Counted from the stretch's first letter, positions 53,431-64,000 are shown. The stretch: DNA of 64,000 nt from Loxodes magnus (GCA_946699065.1 CAMPDV010000448.1:1-64000); one strand, 5' to 3'. Notes: generated by a model not told the origin, from the letters alone. Made by a program: numbers and translations.

Positions 53431-53982
53431 ATGCTTCCTAAAAATTATTAATAAATACAACATAAAAGAGAAATTCTGAAAGAAGCCACTATTAACTATT
53501 TGATAGAGAAATAAAAGATAACTCAAATGGAATAATTGTTACCATTTAGCTAAAATTAAGAAAATACTACAAAATAAACTAAAAATTATTTTAAATAAAA
53601 AGCTAAATAATACGCTTATTTTCAACTAAGCTTTCAGAAACAAAATCTTTCCAAATATTTATTAGATAAACATTCTAAAACTCAGAAAGTTGAAAAAGAG
53701 TTCTATGAGAATAGCGTCTTGTAAAGTAAAGGTACTAAAGTAATCATCTAAGATTAACCAGAAAAATCTTCCTCACAGCTAGCTAAAGAAGATAGAAACG
53801 AATTAAAATATAAAAATTAATAGAATGATGAATTTGATAGTCCTATGATAAATAAGCATAATAGAAAGATATTAGTTGAAATAATAATTTGGTATACTAA
53901 GAAAAAAGCAAAAGTAAAAGGATTTGTATAATAATTGTTGATATGTTAAATATAACTTTTGGTATTATTATAATATATATGA
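53431..53982 (+). CDS. Hypothetical charged protein
   Basis: Not recognised. From the ATG at 53431 (MLPKNYQQIQHKREILKEA) one frame runs to TGA at 53980-53982, 183 residues, with no internal TGA and a clear excess of G at codon position 1 over positions 2 and 3. The protein is hydrophilic, rich in Lys, Gln, Glu, Asn and Ser (for example QDQPEKSSSQLAKEDRNEL), without signal peptide or membrane segment. The last 20 residues are AT-rich and hydrophobic, and start after a GTATAA that could be a 5' splice site, so the real C terminus may differ. The upstream limit is also uncertain. No neighbour suggests a function. Confidence 0.5.
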
Positions 53983-55698
53983 TTTAATGATTCTATTTTA
54001 AATAGCTTCACATTAACTTTTAGAATAATTTATCTAAATCATAATAATTTTCTTTAACTGCTTGTTGCTTCATTTTCTAAATGATAAAATAGGTAGCTTT
54101 AATTGAAATAAATTAAATGATTATGTACATCTGGTTATAAGGATATATTATAAGACTAAATAACTATTTTATAATAAATAAAAGTATAAATGAAGTTTGT
54201 TTTAGTATAAGGATAACTCTTGAATGGATAAATAGTCTATTATAGCTTAGTTTGTATTTAAGCAAATTAGTCATTCATTGATATATTTCTTTATAATTTA
54301 AACTATTTCTTTTACTTTACTATTTCAATCCTTTATGGGCATAATGCTCATCTATCAAATTAATTTCTATATTTAATTTTTATAATTTTAGATATAGCTA
54401 AATACAAAAGAAATATAGCATATTCAGTATTTTTCAAGATAGTGGAAAAATATTAAAATTGAACAAACTTAATCTAATTCATTTAGCTTAGATATTTTAA
54501 CTGCTTAATACTTCGGTTAATAAATAGTTATATATCTTTAAGAAACTAAAATTTTCAAAAGATAAAATGTAAATTTAATAAATTTAGAACTATAAATATA
54601 AACTAAATTTCATAGAAAGAGTGTGCTAAGTTTAACAAAATGTAAAAATAGTAAGCTTAGAACATCATTTAATTACTATTAAATATTTATATCAATCATA
54701 ATACTTTAAATGAAAGCTACCAGCATCTTAATTTATTTAAGAAGATACATTTCCCATTAAAATTAAAATAGAATTAAAAAATTAAAGAAACTAAAATTAA
54801 ATTTTAAGATAGACTCTATAAAGCTATTAAACTTATATGGTTCCTTTATCTATATCATATTAATAAATTAAATAATAGGACAGAATCAAAAAAGAGATAA
54901 AAGGAAATTTTAAAACAATTAAATATTTAGAAATCCAAGCAAAGTAGAATAAATTGTAAATTACTTAGCCTTTTTTATAAATTTAGTTTGATTTAAGTAA
55001 ATTTTTAGAAAGATAACTTACCTTTTTATATTTCTCTTTGAAATAAATAAGCTTTTTATCCTTTATGCTTTGCTTATTTATTCATCCTTTTAAGTCTGCT
55101 AAATAATTACTGATATACTTTCTGAATATGAAGCAAAAATAATGACTATAAAATGATATATATAATTAAAATTCTTACATTAGGCATATTAAAAGTGATA
55201 AACTTTAATGAATAATAATTGTTTATTTTAGAAACTTTATAATCATTTTTTAAATATTTTCTTATAATTAGGTTTTTATAAGAAATTTAGTCTCCAAATG
55301 TGTATAATTAAATTTAGTATTTAGCATAAATCCTTTAAATTATTCATATACAAGAAAATGTATTCATAAATTTAAAAGGAAATGCTTATCATTTATTTAT
55401 TTATCTATTTTTATATAAATTTCAATCAATACTTCGAAGTGTCTTATTCTTAAAACAAAATTAAGATAATAAGCTAAGTTTAAATAAATAATAATTAGAA
55501 CTAGCTAAATAATTGATGTCTAGAAGTTGCTTATAAATTCAATTTTTCCTTTTAAAGTAGATATTTTTCTAGTTATTATTACTTTTAGCTTTTTAACTTT
55601 TTCATATATTCTTTAAATATATCTTGCTGTTTCAACCAGTTTTTACATTCACTAGCTTCATAATTCGTTCTTTTATAATCTTATGAAATTATTAAGCA
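53983..55698. other. AT-rich spacer, no supported gene
   Basis: Homogeneous AT-rich DNA. A purine-rich patch at about 54760-54960 gives Lys-rich peptides in more than one frame and is not called. Confidence 0.5.
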
Positions 55699-56079
55699 AT
55701 GTAAAAGGATAATTAGAACCAATTTCATCATTCTAATCTTTATATTATTAATTTAACTACTTGCAAATCAAAAGCAGAACTGTATGCAAAGCGAAGATAT
55801 ACTGACGAATAAAATGGATTAATTAAACAAAAGTCTTTCACTACAATCCTATTAGCACATAATATAATTAAGTATCTACATCATAGACAAGATTCATCAT
55901 ACTATTTTTAAACTTCAATAGATTAAATAATCAATTCATAATTGAAAGAAATTAACTAGTTAGCTAGTAAAATTTAATATCTGATTCCATAAGATAACTT
56001 TCAAAATTTTAAATTGTATCTTGCGGGAAAATATTTATAAAAGGTAGATTAAAGAAGCCACTAAATACATTTATTTTGA
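55699..56079 (+). CDS. Small hypothetical protein
   Basis: Not recognised. The ATG at 55699 (MQKDNQNQFHHSNLY) starts a 126-residue frame ending at TGA 56077-56079 with no internal TGA. The middle (KAELYAKRRYTDEQNGLIKQ, then TILLAHNIIKYLHHRQ, then QLKEINQLASKIQYLIPQ) suggests amphipathic helices in a basic soluble protein. Base composition is richer than the flanks, and G is somewhat more frequent at codon position 1. It ends about 115 bp before the 3' end of the convergent Gag-like frame on the other strand. Confidence 0.4.
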
Positions 56080-56193
56080 TTTATTTATCTATAATATCAA
56101 CTTAAACATTTCAACCTTTACTTATACTTTTTTTATTAAATATTTATATTTAAGATTTTTAGTGATTTACTAATTAAAAAGTTAAAGTTAAAA

Positions 56194-56952
56194 AGCTTTG
56201 TTAAAGCCTTAGTAGTCAGCCATCTGACCTATTCTATCAGCTTGTCTCTATTAGTTTGTCTTGAATTCCTACTAGGTTTAGTTAGGCGGTGTAGCACTTC
56301 ATTAGTGCACCATCCTTTAATATTCGGAATAGTTTTGGTCTTGTACTTAGCGTTCCTAATTATTTCTCCAAGGAATAAGATTTTAATTAAAGAATTTTTT
56401 TCTATAAATTTTTCCGCTTTATGTTGGATATATCCTAAATAGTTTTCTAAAAATATCTTATTTATTCTTTCTTTAAATTTCGCTTAGTTAGTAGCAGTAT
56501 TTTCATTGGTGTTATTTATTGCACACATAGCATTTTATTCTTCTTTTAAACTATTATTCCTGTAATAATTATTTAATTTAAATTTACTACTTATTTTAAA
56601 TAAACGTTTACTGTTTATTTTAATTTGAGGCTTCATTTTCTATTTCCATAGGATCTGATTAATTCTGTTAAAATGAAAATGAAGTTACCTGAATTTATTA
56701 TTAAATTTAAAGAATTCTTTGTTCCAGTTTGCTTTCTATTTCTTATGATTATTAATATTGTTTCTCAAGTAAAGACGTTATTAGTTTTTCTAATTTTTCT
56801 ACTTTATCAGTAAGGTATCTATTTTTAAACATAAACTCTTTTAATGACTTAGATAATATTTCTATTTGAGTTTGTGTCGGAAATTTTTTTAATTCTGGAT
56901 TTCCAAGTGGTTAATGTTCGTCATATCAATCATATTTCTCACTTTCACTCAT
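56194..56952 (-). CDS. Gag-like protein with CCHC-type zinc knuckle
   Basis: The minus strand from the ATG at 56950-56952 (MSESEKYDWYDEHQPLGNP) gives about 250 residues. They comprise an acidic N terminus, a coiled coil (about residues 45-95: YLTDKVEKLEKLITSLLEKQ then Gln/Glu heptads), a Gln/Asn-rich linker, and a knuckle C-Y-V-C-NKQ-H-QWKY-C (C-X2-C-X3-H-X4-C) at about 56491-56530. A basic C-terminal region with SGKIYRKK follows, comparable to NGEVYKLK in the paralogue at 49498. Three TGA codons (56926, 56503, 56299) fall on plausible Trp positions. The one in HQWKYC aligns with a TGG Trp in HKWKNC of the paralogue. A hairpin-like GTGCAC...GTGCTAC motif near the 3' end resembles the terminal hairpin of the repeat family. 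The exact 3' end is unresolved. An upstream ATG at about 57037 is out of phase by one base. Likely ORF1/Gag of a retroelement; no polymerase is in the window. Confidence 0.65.
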
Positions 56953-57582
56953 TGTAATTATTTCGTTTTTTTATATTTTTAGAGAATTTTCCTGTTTAAA
57001 TGTTTTGTTCAAAGTTCTGTTATTTCTTAGAAGCCATTTTTATAATAATTTGCTTGATTATATCACATCGATGAGTTTAATAATTAAACAAATTTCAGAT
57101 TTCTCTTAAATAATAAGATCCCATTATTAATAAAACAGTAGTTAGAATATATCCAAGTTTTGATTATATTAATAACTAGAAAAGTAGAATCTTCAATCAT
57201 AATATTTGGTTAATTCCTAAATTAAGTGAAATTATTTATTACTTAAAGAGAGATTTATAATTTTTAAATTTACTAATGTTCAGAAACATTTTCAATTCCT
57301 TAGTTTTTTATTAGTCAAACCTAAAATTTCTTAATTGGATTAATTCCGTTATTTATCAAACCTTCTTAATATCCTGCTTAATTAAATCAATTTTATGACT
57401 ATTTAAATCTACAAAATAAACTTATTATACTATCTTATAAAAATCCTAGTTCTTTAATTTTTTGGAAGCTTATTTTACCTTTAAAATCATAGAAGAAAGA
57501 AAATGAATGATGATATCATAAGAATTTGAATAAATGTTTATTTAAAGCTTATAAATCAATGATATTGATGTAGATATTTTTC
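56953..57582. other. AT-rich spacer, no supported gene
   Basis: The first about 90 bases are probably the 5' leader of the minus-strand Gag-like gene. The remainder is AT-rich; a plus-strand frame at 57066-57560 reads as a hydrophobic peptide but lacks motif or composition support. Confidence 0.4.
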
Positions 57583-58020
57583 GGCTAATAAATAAATAAA
57601 AATTATTATAGAGCGTGTAGTACCTCATTGGCGCGCAGCTCTTTCAATATTAATATTTAATATTAAGAAAATGTTCTCATGTTTATTGTTAAAATTCTAG
57701 AGGTCCGATGAGTCATGTCAGCTTCTCCTAATGGGGAGTCTTCTTTTAAAAATTATTCTTAAATCTTGAGTCAAATGCTTCAATCTTCTTAAATAAGGTC
57801 CAAATAAGAATTAGTTATTAAGTCGGTAATTAGAAAGCCCGTCAAACAAACTTTCATACTGCTAGAGAGAACCCTCAGGGTAAGTTAGGTATGTCTCAAC
57901 GGAGCTTATCCACCCTTCCCCGTGGTGGCATCTAGTACGAGATTATTCGCAATGCAGTATACACTGCACCAGATTACCTACTAGTTTGGCTGACGCGGCC
58001 GAAATCCATTTTATAGTAAT
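57583..58020. mobile_element. Hairpin-tailed repeat copy with a structured GC-rich body
   Basis: It starts with TAAA repeats, TTATAGAGCGTG and the hairpin at 57610-57642, whose stem is kept by paired changes (GTAC facing GCGC is altered). GAGGTCCGATGAGTCATG (about 57700) corresponds to GAGGTCCAAGGACATGG in the other copies. Beyond it lies a body found only in this copy, GC-rich (57815-58010), with several strong stems: ACCC-TCA-GGGT, GGGTAAG/CTTATCC, CCACC/GGTGG and TGCAGT-ATAC-ACTGCA. Either strand can be read as peptide, but codon-position composition shows no coding bias, so I favour a structured RNA or a mosaic non-autonomous element. Confidence 0.55.
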
Positions 58021-58395
58021 ATATCATAATAATTAAAAAAAATATGGCAGCTTATTAAGCATTGAGTCATTTTAATCCTTATATTTAGATTAATAACTCT
58101 CATGTTATAAATCTCTTAAATCATAAAAGTTATTTATTTTTCTATATTTTCATTTAGATTTATCTTAATGAAATTAAATTAGTGTTGCTGTTTTTTTTAA
58201 TTTTATTAAGTTTTCCTATGAAAGAAATGAGGATGCTATTAAAAAACTCAAGAATGAATATATTAAGAACTAAGAGCTATTTGAAAGACCTAAATTAAAT
58301 ATTATGTTTTAGATATATTTTTCTAGTTAAAATTACATATAACTTGATATGCATCTAATTCTTATATTGCAAGCCAATCGGATTTTTTCTGATCT
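58021..58395. other. AT-rich spacer with a possible exon remnant
   Basis: At about 58205-58300 the plus strand reads FSYERNEDAIKKLKNEYI, then NQELFERP. This is a short coding-like, Lys/Glu-rich stretch with no start or continuation. The remainder is AT-rich. Confidence 0.25.
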
Positions 58396-58735
58396 CTATA
58401 AATAAATAAATTTGATTATAGAGCGCGTAGCACTCTCGTTGGTGCGCAGCTCTTTAAAAAAAATGTTTCATACTGACAAGAATGTTTGTTACTGATAAAA
58501 TTATCAGATATGATAAACCTTGTTCAATACTGGTATAATTATTCAGTACTGATAAAAATGTTCAATACTGATATAATTTAAGAATACTCGTAATCTTTAA
58601 TACTTGCTCGAGGTCCAAGGACATGGCAGGATTGTGTCTCATTGCATCACCAAAGCAGAAGACGACATGTGTCAATTATGGGTACTTAACTTCCCCAACC
58701 TCAGATGAAGATGACCTTGTTGTTCACCTTCGAAG
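58396..58735. mobile_element. Hairpin-tailed repeat, solo arm copy
   Basis: It runs from TAAATAAATAAATTTG and the hairpin at 58420-58453 to CACCTTCGAA at about 58734, nearly identical to the left arm of the fold-back element but without its internal duplication. Between them lie the ACTGATA-rich stretch and GGTCCAAGGACATGGCAGG. It ends where the inverted element continues with CAATGAACAA. This defines a basic unit of about 330 bp. Confidence 0.8.
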
Positions 58736-59694
58736 AACTATGGCGGTTTTTTATAATATTTCGACTTACTTCAATAGACTTTGGTTGTAGTTGTTTTGTT
58801 TGAAAAAATAAGTTTAGGCTAACTAAGATAAATAAGTCTTAAATGTTTGATTCTTAAAATAGTTTCTTAAAAAATGGATTATATAGGAATTGATTATGAT
58901 GCTACTAACTAACTGTAAATATTTAATTAATTTAAAATATTTCTACTTAGCTATTTGAACTGCTTATAAATAGCATAATTTGAATGATTTAATACTTCTT
59001 TTAATTTCTTTTAAATCATACCACTTAATTATTATTAATAAGCTAAGATAATTTATCTTTGCAAAGTTTAATATTTCCTACTAAAGAAAGAGCTACTATT
59101 AAGGAAAGAAATATAAATATAGAAATTAGTTGTTTAGTAGATATAAGCTGTATTTATTAATCTGAGTAATAAATAAATCAAGGAAAGATAAGCAGCTTAA
59201 AGATTTATATAGCTTCTTGATTTATAAGTAATCACTCTCTCCTATAAAAGAAATAGAATCAGATACTTGCCTTAAAAGCTTAATAAAATCTTCAAATTAT
59301 GCATTTAAAAATAGATTTCTTTATTAGATGCTGCTGAAATTATTGCAAGCTAGTTTATTTACACTATTTTTACTTTGCTTATCATGATAAATATACAGAA
59401 ACATGTATTAAAAACCTATATAACGTAAAATTGTATCTTTTGTTTTTAAAAAGCGAAGCAAAAATATTTGTGCTAGATGATAACTGGAATTAAAATCCTC
59501 TGATGATAGTATTAAAGGAAGAAATACATACCACAAATATTGAAAAAGCATATAGAATCCTTAAATAATGCTGACTAGATAAATTTCTTTGAAATAAACT
59601 GCAAGAATATAATGATTTTGCCATATGATTTTAAATATTATTTAATAACTTTAAAGTTAAATCCTTAAAACTAAAATATTTCAAAGTTTAAGAA
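58736..59694. other. AT-rich spacer, no supported gene
   Basis: AT-rich sequence between the solo repeat and the end of the Cys-rich membrane protein gene. I see no motif. Confidence 0.5.
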
Positions 59695-62600
59695 TCAAAG
59701 TTAAGCTTGTCCTTCTTTTTTTTTAATACTTATGAATTTTTTCTTCCTCTTTCGAGGTTTTTAAGTTCTTAGCTTCTTTTTATTTAAAATTGCAAAAAAT
59801 TTTTATGCAGGAACTTACGCTTAAAAGTCTGACACTAATATTTAATCTGAATGAACAATGTCTAAATTTTAATTTTCTTGAATAATTTAACTTTATTAAT
59901 TTTCATCCTTATTTACTCCTATCTACATATAAAAAATTACTTCTGGATATTATGTTATATCTACAGGAAAGCTACTTTGTAACTTTGTCTAATAATCTTC
60001 AGACAGATAAATTTTTTTCAAAATATAGCTGGAGTTTTCTATATCTGCTTTATTATCTTATTTACAAATGATCTCGTCTAAATTAGCTTCATTTTGTCTT
60101 AGCTTCTACAAATTTAAGGAATTTTATTCTTCTCTTATTCCTAATTCCATATGTCTAAGCCTTTATAATTTTTCTCTTATTGCTTGAATAATTTTTAGGA
60201 CTAAACTCTTAATTGAAGAATACAAGCATACACTTAAGCCTAAAAATATAATTAAGTTTGATATTATAACTATTATAAAACTTAATCTTTCAGGAATTTC
60301 TGAGTTCAATGAGCTTAGCATTCTTTGCTATTCTTTGTTATCTAAAGTATAAAAGTAAAAGCTGAAAGAATAGACTATTGACAGTCATATCTCTTGACAG
60401 CACATGAAAGTGTTTATTCATTTCTCTTAAAAAGGTTTAATCCTTATGATGTAGAAAATATGAAGCAAGCTTAGAGCTAGGCAAATTATTGCTTGAGTTA
60501 AACCGCTGTCTGCTATACAAATTAAGGTAACTGACAATATTAGTTTTTTTATTAGAAAGAAGGGATAAAAGAGTAAGGCATTTCTATGTAGTTTTAACTC
60601 ATCAAATATAGGATAATATTTAATAAGATAAGCTTCTATTTCTTCTTTTTAGATTGAGTCTTCTATATTAACTCTATTAAGTATTTTAAAATACTTTAGC
60701 ACTATTTAGAATAATCGAACTATTATCAATATTTATAAACCCTATAATTAAAAATTACCAAACTAAGTCAAGCTACTAAGGTATTTATCCAACTATCAGC
60801 ATCCTAGAAGCTAGAATTTTTAATTAAAAGGAAAGTTTAATATCCTAATTTTAAGCTAAAAACTAAATATAAGCTTATTAAAAGTCTGTAATGTAAATAG
60901 CTTTTTCTAAATCTTATTAATGTCTCGCAATAAACAAATCTTTCAATACTAAATAAGAGGAAGTTACTAAGCAAAATTATTCCAAGAACTATCAAATTTG
61001 GAAGTATATTTGCAAGAAAATTGTTTTCTCCTTTTTTAAATTTTTCTTTATAATTGAGCTGTATAAGTTAAAAGTTAGCATCAATCTTTAATTATTTCTA
61101 TACTTATTAAACTAAATTTTAATTTTATTAATAATAGAAAGCTTATAGAACATCTGGCTTGGAAACTCTAATGTAAAAATTTGTATAGAAGATTTCATCA
61201 GCTAATATCAGTTAAAAAATGCTTCCTTAAGATTAATATATTTAAGAAACTAGATTACTAGTAGTTGAAATGGCTAAAGTTATTGCATAAACTGAGTTTT
61301 TTACTTATTGACTTTACCTAATAAATTATTTTTACTAGGACGAAATGTTAAAACTATCTAGGGTAATTTTTTCTTTTCAAGCATCAATTTCTTAAGTTTC
61401 TTAAGTAGTATTTTAAGTTTTAACATCTTAATCTTTGCTTTACAAGGAAGAAAATTTCTTTGATATAATGAAAGGCTAAAAGCATTTGTAACATATCGTT
61501 CCATCTTCCGAGCATTCTTCGCAATTCTCTATTACTTTACTGCAAGATTCACATATTCCACTCTTCTATTTATCTTATTCTGTAGCTAGACAATTGTCTA
61601 CACAGGTATTTTAAGATAACTTTTGTCTTTCACATTTTAAGCATTTATCTTAATCTTCACAAGAAGTACAGTTCTAATGTATTTCTTAACATGATTTACA
61701 AGTTTTATCTATATCTAAGTAAAATCCTTCTTTACATTCATAGCATTATTTTATGTTCATATCACATTTATTGCAATTTTCTATTTCCTAACTACAAGGG
61801 TAGCAAACTTAATCTCAATCATAATCTTATTCTGTTTCCTCACATTTCATCTTGCACTAGTTTTAAGATAGAAATAAACTTTTACATTGTAAGCAAATAT
61901 TTTGGTTTTAGCAGATAAAGCAATCTTTAATGATTTCTTCACATAAAAGACATTTATTTTCTTATAGAAAAGGATTATTTTAGCAAGCATCACATATTTA
62001 CTAATTATTATCTTCATGGCACCTTTCACAATTTTATATTTCTAAGCTACATAATTTACAAATATTATCTTTATCTATGTCTTACTCATATTCTGAGCAT
62101 TAATCTATGCAGTCATTTTTAGATAATTTCTTATTACAAAACTAGCAAATATTTTAAGTATCATAGTAATAGTTCTTAGAGCACTCATCAACACATAGAC
62201 CGGATTATACTAACTTAGTTGAACATTTAGTGCAAGTTAGTTGATCAGAACAAGTTGCACAATCGTTAAGATAGCTAGAACATAAGGAGCAAGTATTACT
62301 CTTAAGGAAAAATCCTATATCACATTTATTGCATATTGTTCCAGCTAAATTGCATTAAAGACAGTTAGGAAGTACTCTATTACATAGTTCACACTTATAA
62401 TCCTCATCCTTGTCTTATTGACTGGAAGAGCAATTAGTTTAGCAAGTTCCATCTAATCTAAGATTATAATGTGCTTAACAAGATAAACAAGTTGAGCCAT
62501 CAGTACATGTTTAGCAGTTAGCCATGGTTTATTAGCACTATTAACATTTAATAGGATTAACACTTGTTCTTCAAGAATCAGAGTTACACTTGCAAGTAAA

Positions 62601-63371
62601 GTCATTAATATCTAAATATCAATTTACTCTGCAAGTTCAGCAATTATTTGGTCCAGTACTCTAACAAGCTTAGCAATTAGGATCGCAATCATTAATGCAT
62701 GAATCTATCAAAGGAGTAGTACAATAACCTTTTGAGCAACTTAAAACACAGGGACTTTATTAAGCGAGATAGATAAATTCTTAATTAGTAAATTATTTAT
62801 TATACCCTCAAAATCTTAAGTCTATCATTCATCCGAAAAAAGGATAGTCTGCATATTTTAAATCCCTTTCAATTCTCATAATAGATAAAGAATCTAAATA
62901 CATTCAACCTGAAGGATAGATTGTTGTTACACAATTGAAAGTGGTTTATTAATAGTATTGCATACTACTACATCATGATAAACTCGGCTAGTTAGTTAAT
63001 TGAAAAAGATTGAAGTATCAAATATTACATCCAAATTAATGGTTAATATCCAAATATCAAGTTTTTGAGTATGGAAAATCCCAAGAAATTCAATTAACCA
63101 CTCTGGTTTACAACACTTCAAAAGCCATTAAGATGTTTCCTGTCTAAAACTCTATAATACTATAATAATTACTTTCGCAGGTTTTAATTTTAAATCAACC
63201 TGTTACAGCTCACGAAGTTTATGAATTTACACTAGGATCGTAATAAAATTAAGCAAAAGTAACGGTGACTGCAGTGCCAGTGAACTCTTGAGGAGTAGTC
63301 TAATCGATGAGTTAGTAATATTAAGAATAAGTTTGCTATAGATATATTAAGGTAATTAGAATCATCTACAT
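59695..63371 (-). CDS. Secreted/membrane Cys-rich protein: LamG-like, furin-like repeats, multi-pass C terminus
   Basis: Read from the ATG at 63369-63371 to the TGA at 59695-59697, with one 17-nt intron removed, the frame is exactly 1220 codons. Residues 1-17 (MQMILITLIYLQQTYS) form a signal peptide. Residues about 25-200 resemble a LamG/concanavalin-like jelly roll (TSWAVTGWFKI, WISWDFPYSKTWYLDI). Residues 208-630 are furin/growth-factor-receptor-like repeats with C-x2-C pairs every 6-15 residues (for example NCERCHEDNNQQICDAC). A linker follows, then from about 790 five or six membrane helices (ILPNLIVLGIILLSNFLLF and SFIIVIISNLIIFLGLSV are the clearest) and a roughly 180-residue basic cytoplasmic tail. 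Such Cys-rich multi-pass proteins are common in Tetrahymena and Paramecium; their roles are mostly unknown, presumably surface sensing or adhesion. Seventeen in-frame TGA codons sit at Trp-like positions, against two TGG. There is no frameshift, so it does not look like a pseudogene. Confidence 0.88.
60742..60758 (-). other. 17-nt spliceosomal intron
   Basis: On the coding strand the segment is GTAATTTTTAATTATAG. Without removing it, the frame breaks between VAWLSL and the membrane segment. With it removed, the reading continues as ILIIVRLFQIVLKYF, and the whole gene becomes a multiple of three. Heterotrich ciliates have 15-16-nt introns, so the length is plausible. Confidence 0.7.
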
Positions 63372-64000
63372 TTTTAAAATAAGTAAGACTATTTAAAATT
63401 AAATAATTAAAGAAATTTACTCTAGTACTGTTATATCTGAATTTACACAAAGAAATTATATACTTTAAATCAAATTTATTTTAATACATATTGTCTAGCA
63501 TTTATTTCCTTTCTCTTAAACCTTTATTCATTGCCAATAGAAAAGATTTACATTTTTAATATTTTCCATTAAATTAGTTACTATCTTATAAAGCTAACTA
63601 AAGTTGTATCAAATGTAAGCAAGATTTTATATATTCAAGCAACATGTTTCTACTAATTTTTTTGGAGATTTTTTAAGAAGAGATTGACTGATTGATGAAA
63701 GCCTTACCAAACAAGAGCCTAATAATATTAACTATTTAAAATATAAAATTTAATTTCAATCATTTAAAATTGTTTATGACGCACTGACATCACAAATGAA
63801 TCCAAATAGCTGCATAGGTGGTCAAGTCCTCCTGGGTTCATATATTATTAAATTAAATTAAAAGAATAAAAAAGACTAAAGGCGAAGTCAAATAAATTTA
63901 ATTTAGCTTACAGTAAAAAATATTAAAAAACCTTTTGAGTTTTTTATTTTAATATTTTTTGTTTCTTTTCTATGCTTTTAAGCAATTTATTTGTGCTTAG
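63372..64000. other. AT-rich upstream region with a GC-richer patch
   Basis: It holds the 5' flank of the Cys-rich gene. A patch at 63776-63841 (GCACTGACATCACAAATG onward to CTCCTGGGTTCATA) stands out by base composition. It could be the start of a plus-strand gene running off the edge (ATG at 63796, MNPNSCIGGQVLLGSY) or a minus-strand peptide; I cannot decide. A small AAAAAAC/GTTTTTT hairpin lies near 63926-63948. Confidence 0.3.

Noticed and set aside
57066..57560. Plus-strand hydrophobic reading frame (RIYPSFDYINNQ onward)
   Set aside because: It has no motif, start context or compositional support; in AT-rich DNA any frame reads this way when no codon is a stop.
57698..58008. Hammerhead-ribozyme-like pieces CCGATGAG and GGCCGAAA flanking a GTCAGC/GCTGAC stem
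   Set aside because: The invariant U of CUGAUGA would be C, stem II would be about 290 nt long, and no cleavage-site stem is evident.
62571..62637. TGA cluster as selenocysteine codons in a Cys-rich protein
   Set aside because: The TGA codons are next to, not in place of, the regular Cys positions, and the same codon recurs at Trp-like positions in the LamG-like and membrane parts.

Overview
The window looks like nuclear DNA of a ciliate with a strongly reassigned genetic code. In every gene I can anchor by motif, TAA and TAG fall where Gln fits. Where a protein motif or a paralogue gives a check, in-frame TGA falls on Trp positions. Examples are the Trp of a CCHC zinc knuckle (TGG in one copy, TGA in its paralogue), a conserved Trp of a Myb repeat, and 17 in-frame TGA codons in one secreted/membrane Cys-rich protein. 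That gene also needs a 17-nt GT...AG intron. All-sense UAR/UGA codes are known from karyorelictids (Loxodes, Parduczia) and Condylostoma, and 15-17-nt introns from heterotrichs, so I infer a lineage of that kind. The base composition is extremely AT-rich. The species is not identified.

Region 1 (1-40562) is one uninterrupted satellite of about 410 monomers of roughly 99 bp, running off the left edge. It flips orientation once, at 8482, exactly at a 15-bp dyad present in each monomer. Landmarks on either side of the flip mirror each other with a three-monomer offset. The reverse-oriented part shows higher-order repeats and a gradient of monomer subtypes. It has no genes; its short open frames are repeat translations.

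Region 2 (40563-46000) holds AT-rich spacer, copies of an interspersed repeat family ending in a GC-rich hairpin plus a TTTA tail (one pair forms inverted arms at 42890-44191), a K/E/R-rich reading frame on the minus strand, and a Myb-like fragment.

Region 3 (46000-59700) holds two Gag-like zinc-knuckle reading frames (49498-50469 plus, 56194-56952 minus), an R2R3-Myb-like gene (50789-51820), a tRNA-Ala(UGC) gene (52947-53019), two small hypothetical genes, and two more hairpin-family copies at 57583-58735. The rest is AT-rich spacer in which I can support no gene.

Region 4 (59695-63371, minus) is a complete 1219-residue gene: signal peptide, probable LamG/concanavalin-like domain, about 420 residues of furin-like Cys-rich repeats, then a multi-pass membrane segment and a charged tail. 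The genes do not form a pathway. The window reads as a satellite block beside retroelement-rich, gene-poor chromatin with a few genes. Because no codon is an obligatory stop in this code, openness of a frame is weak evidence. I relied on motifs, paralogy, composition and G bias at codon position 1.
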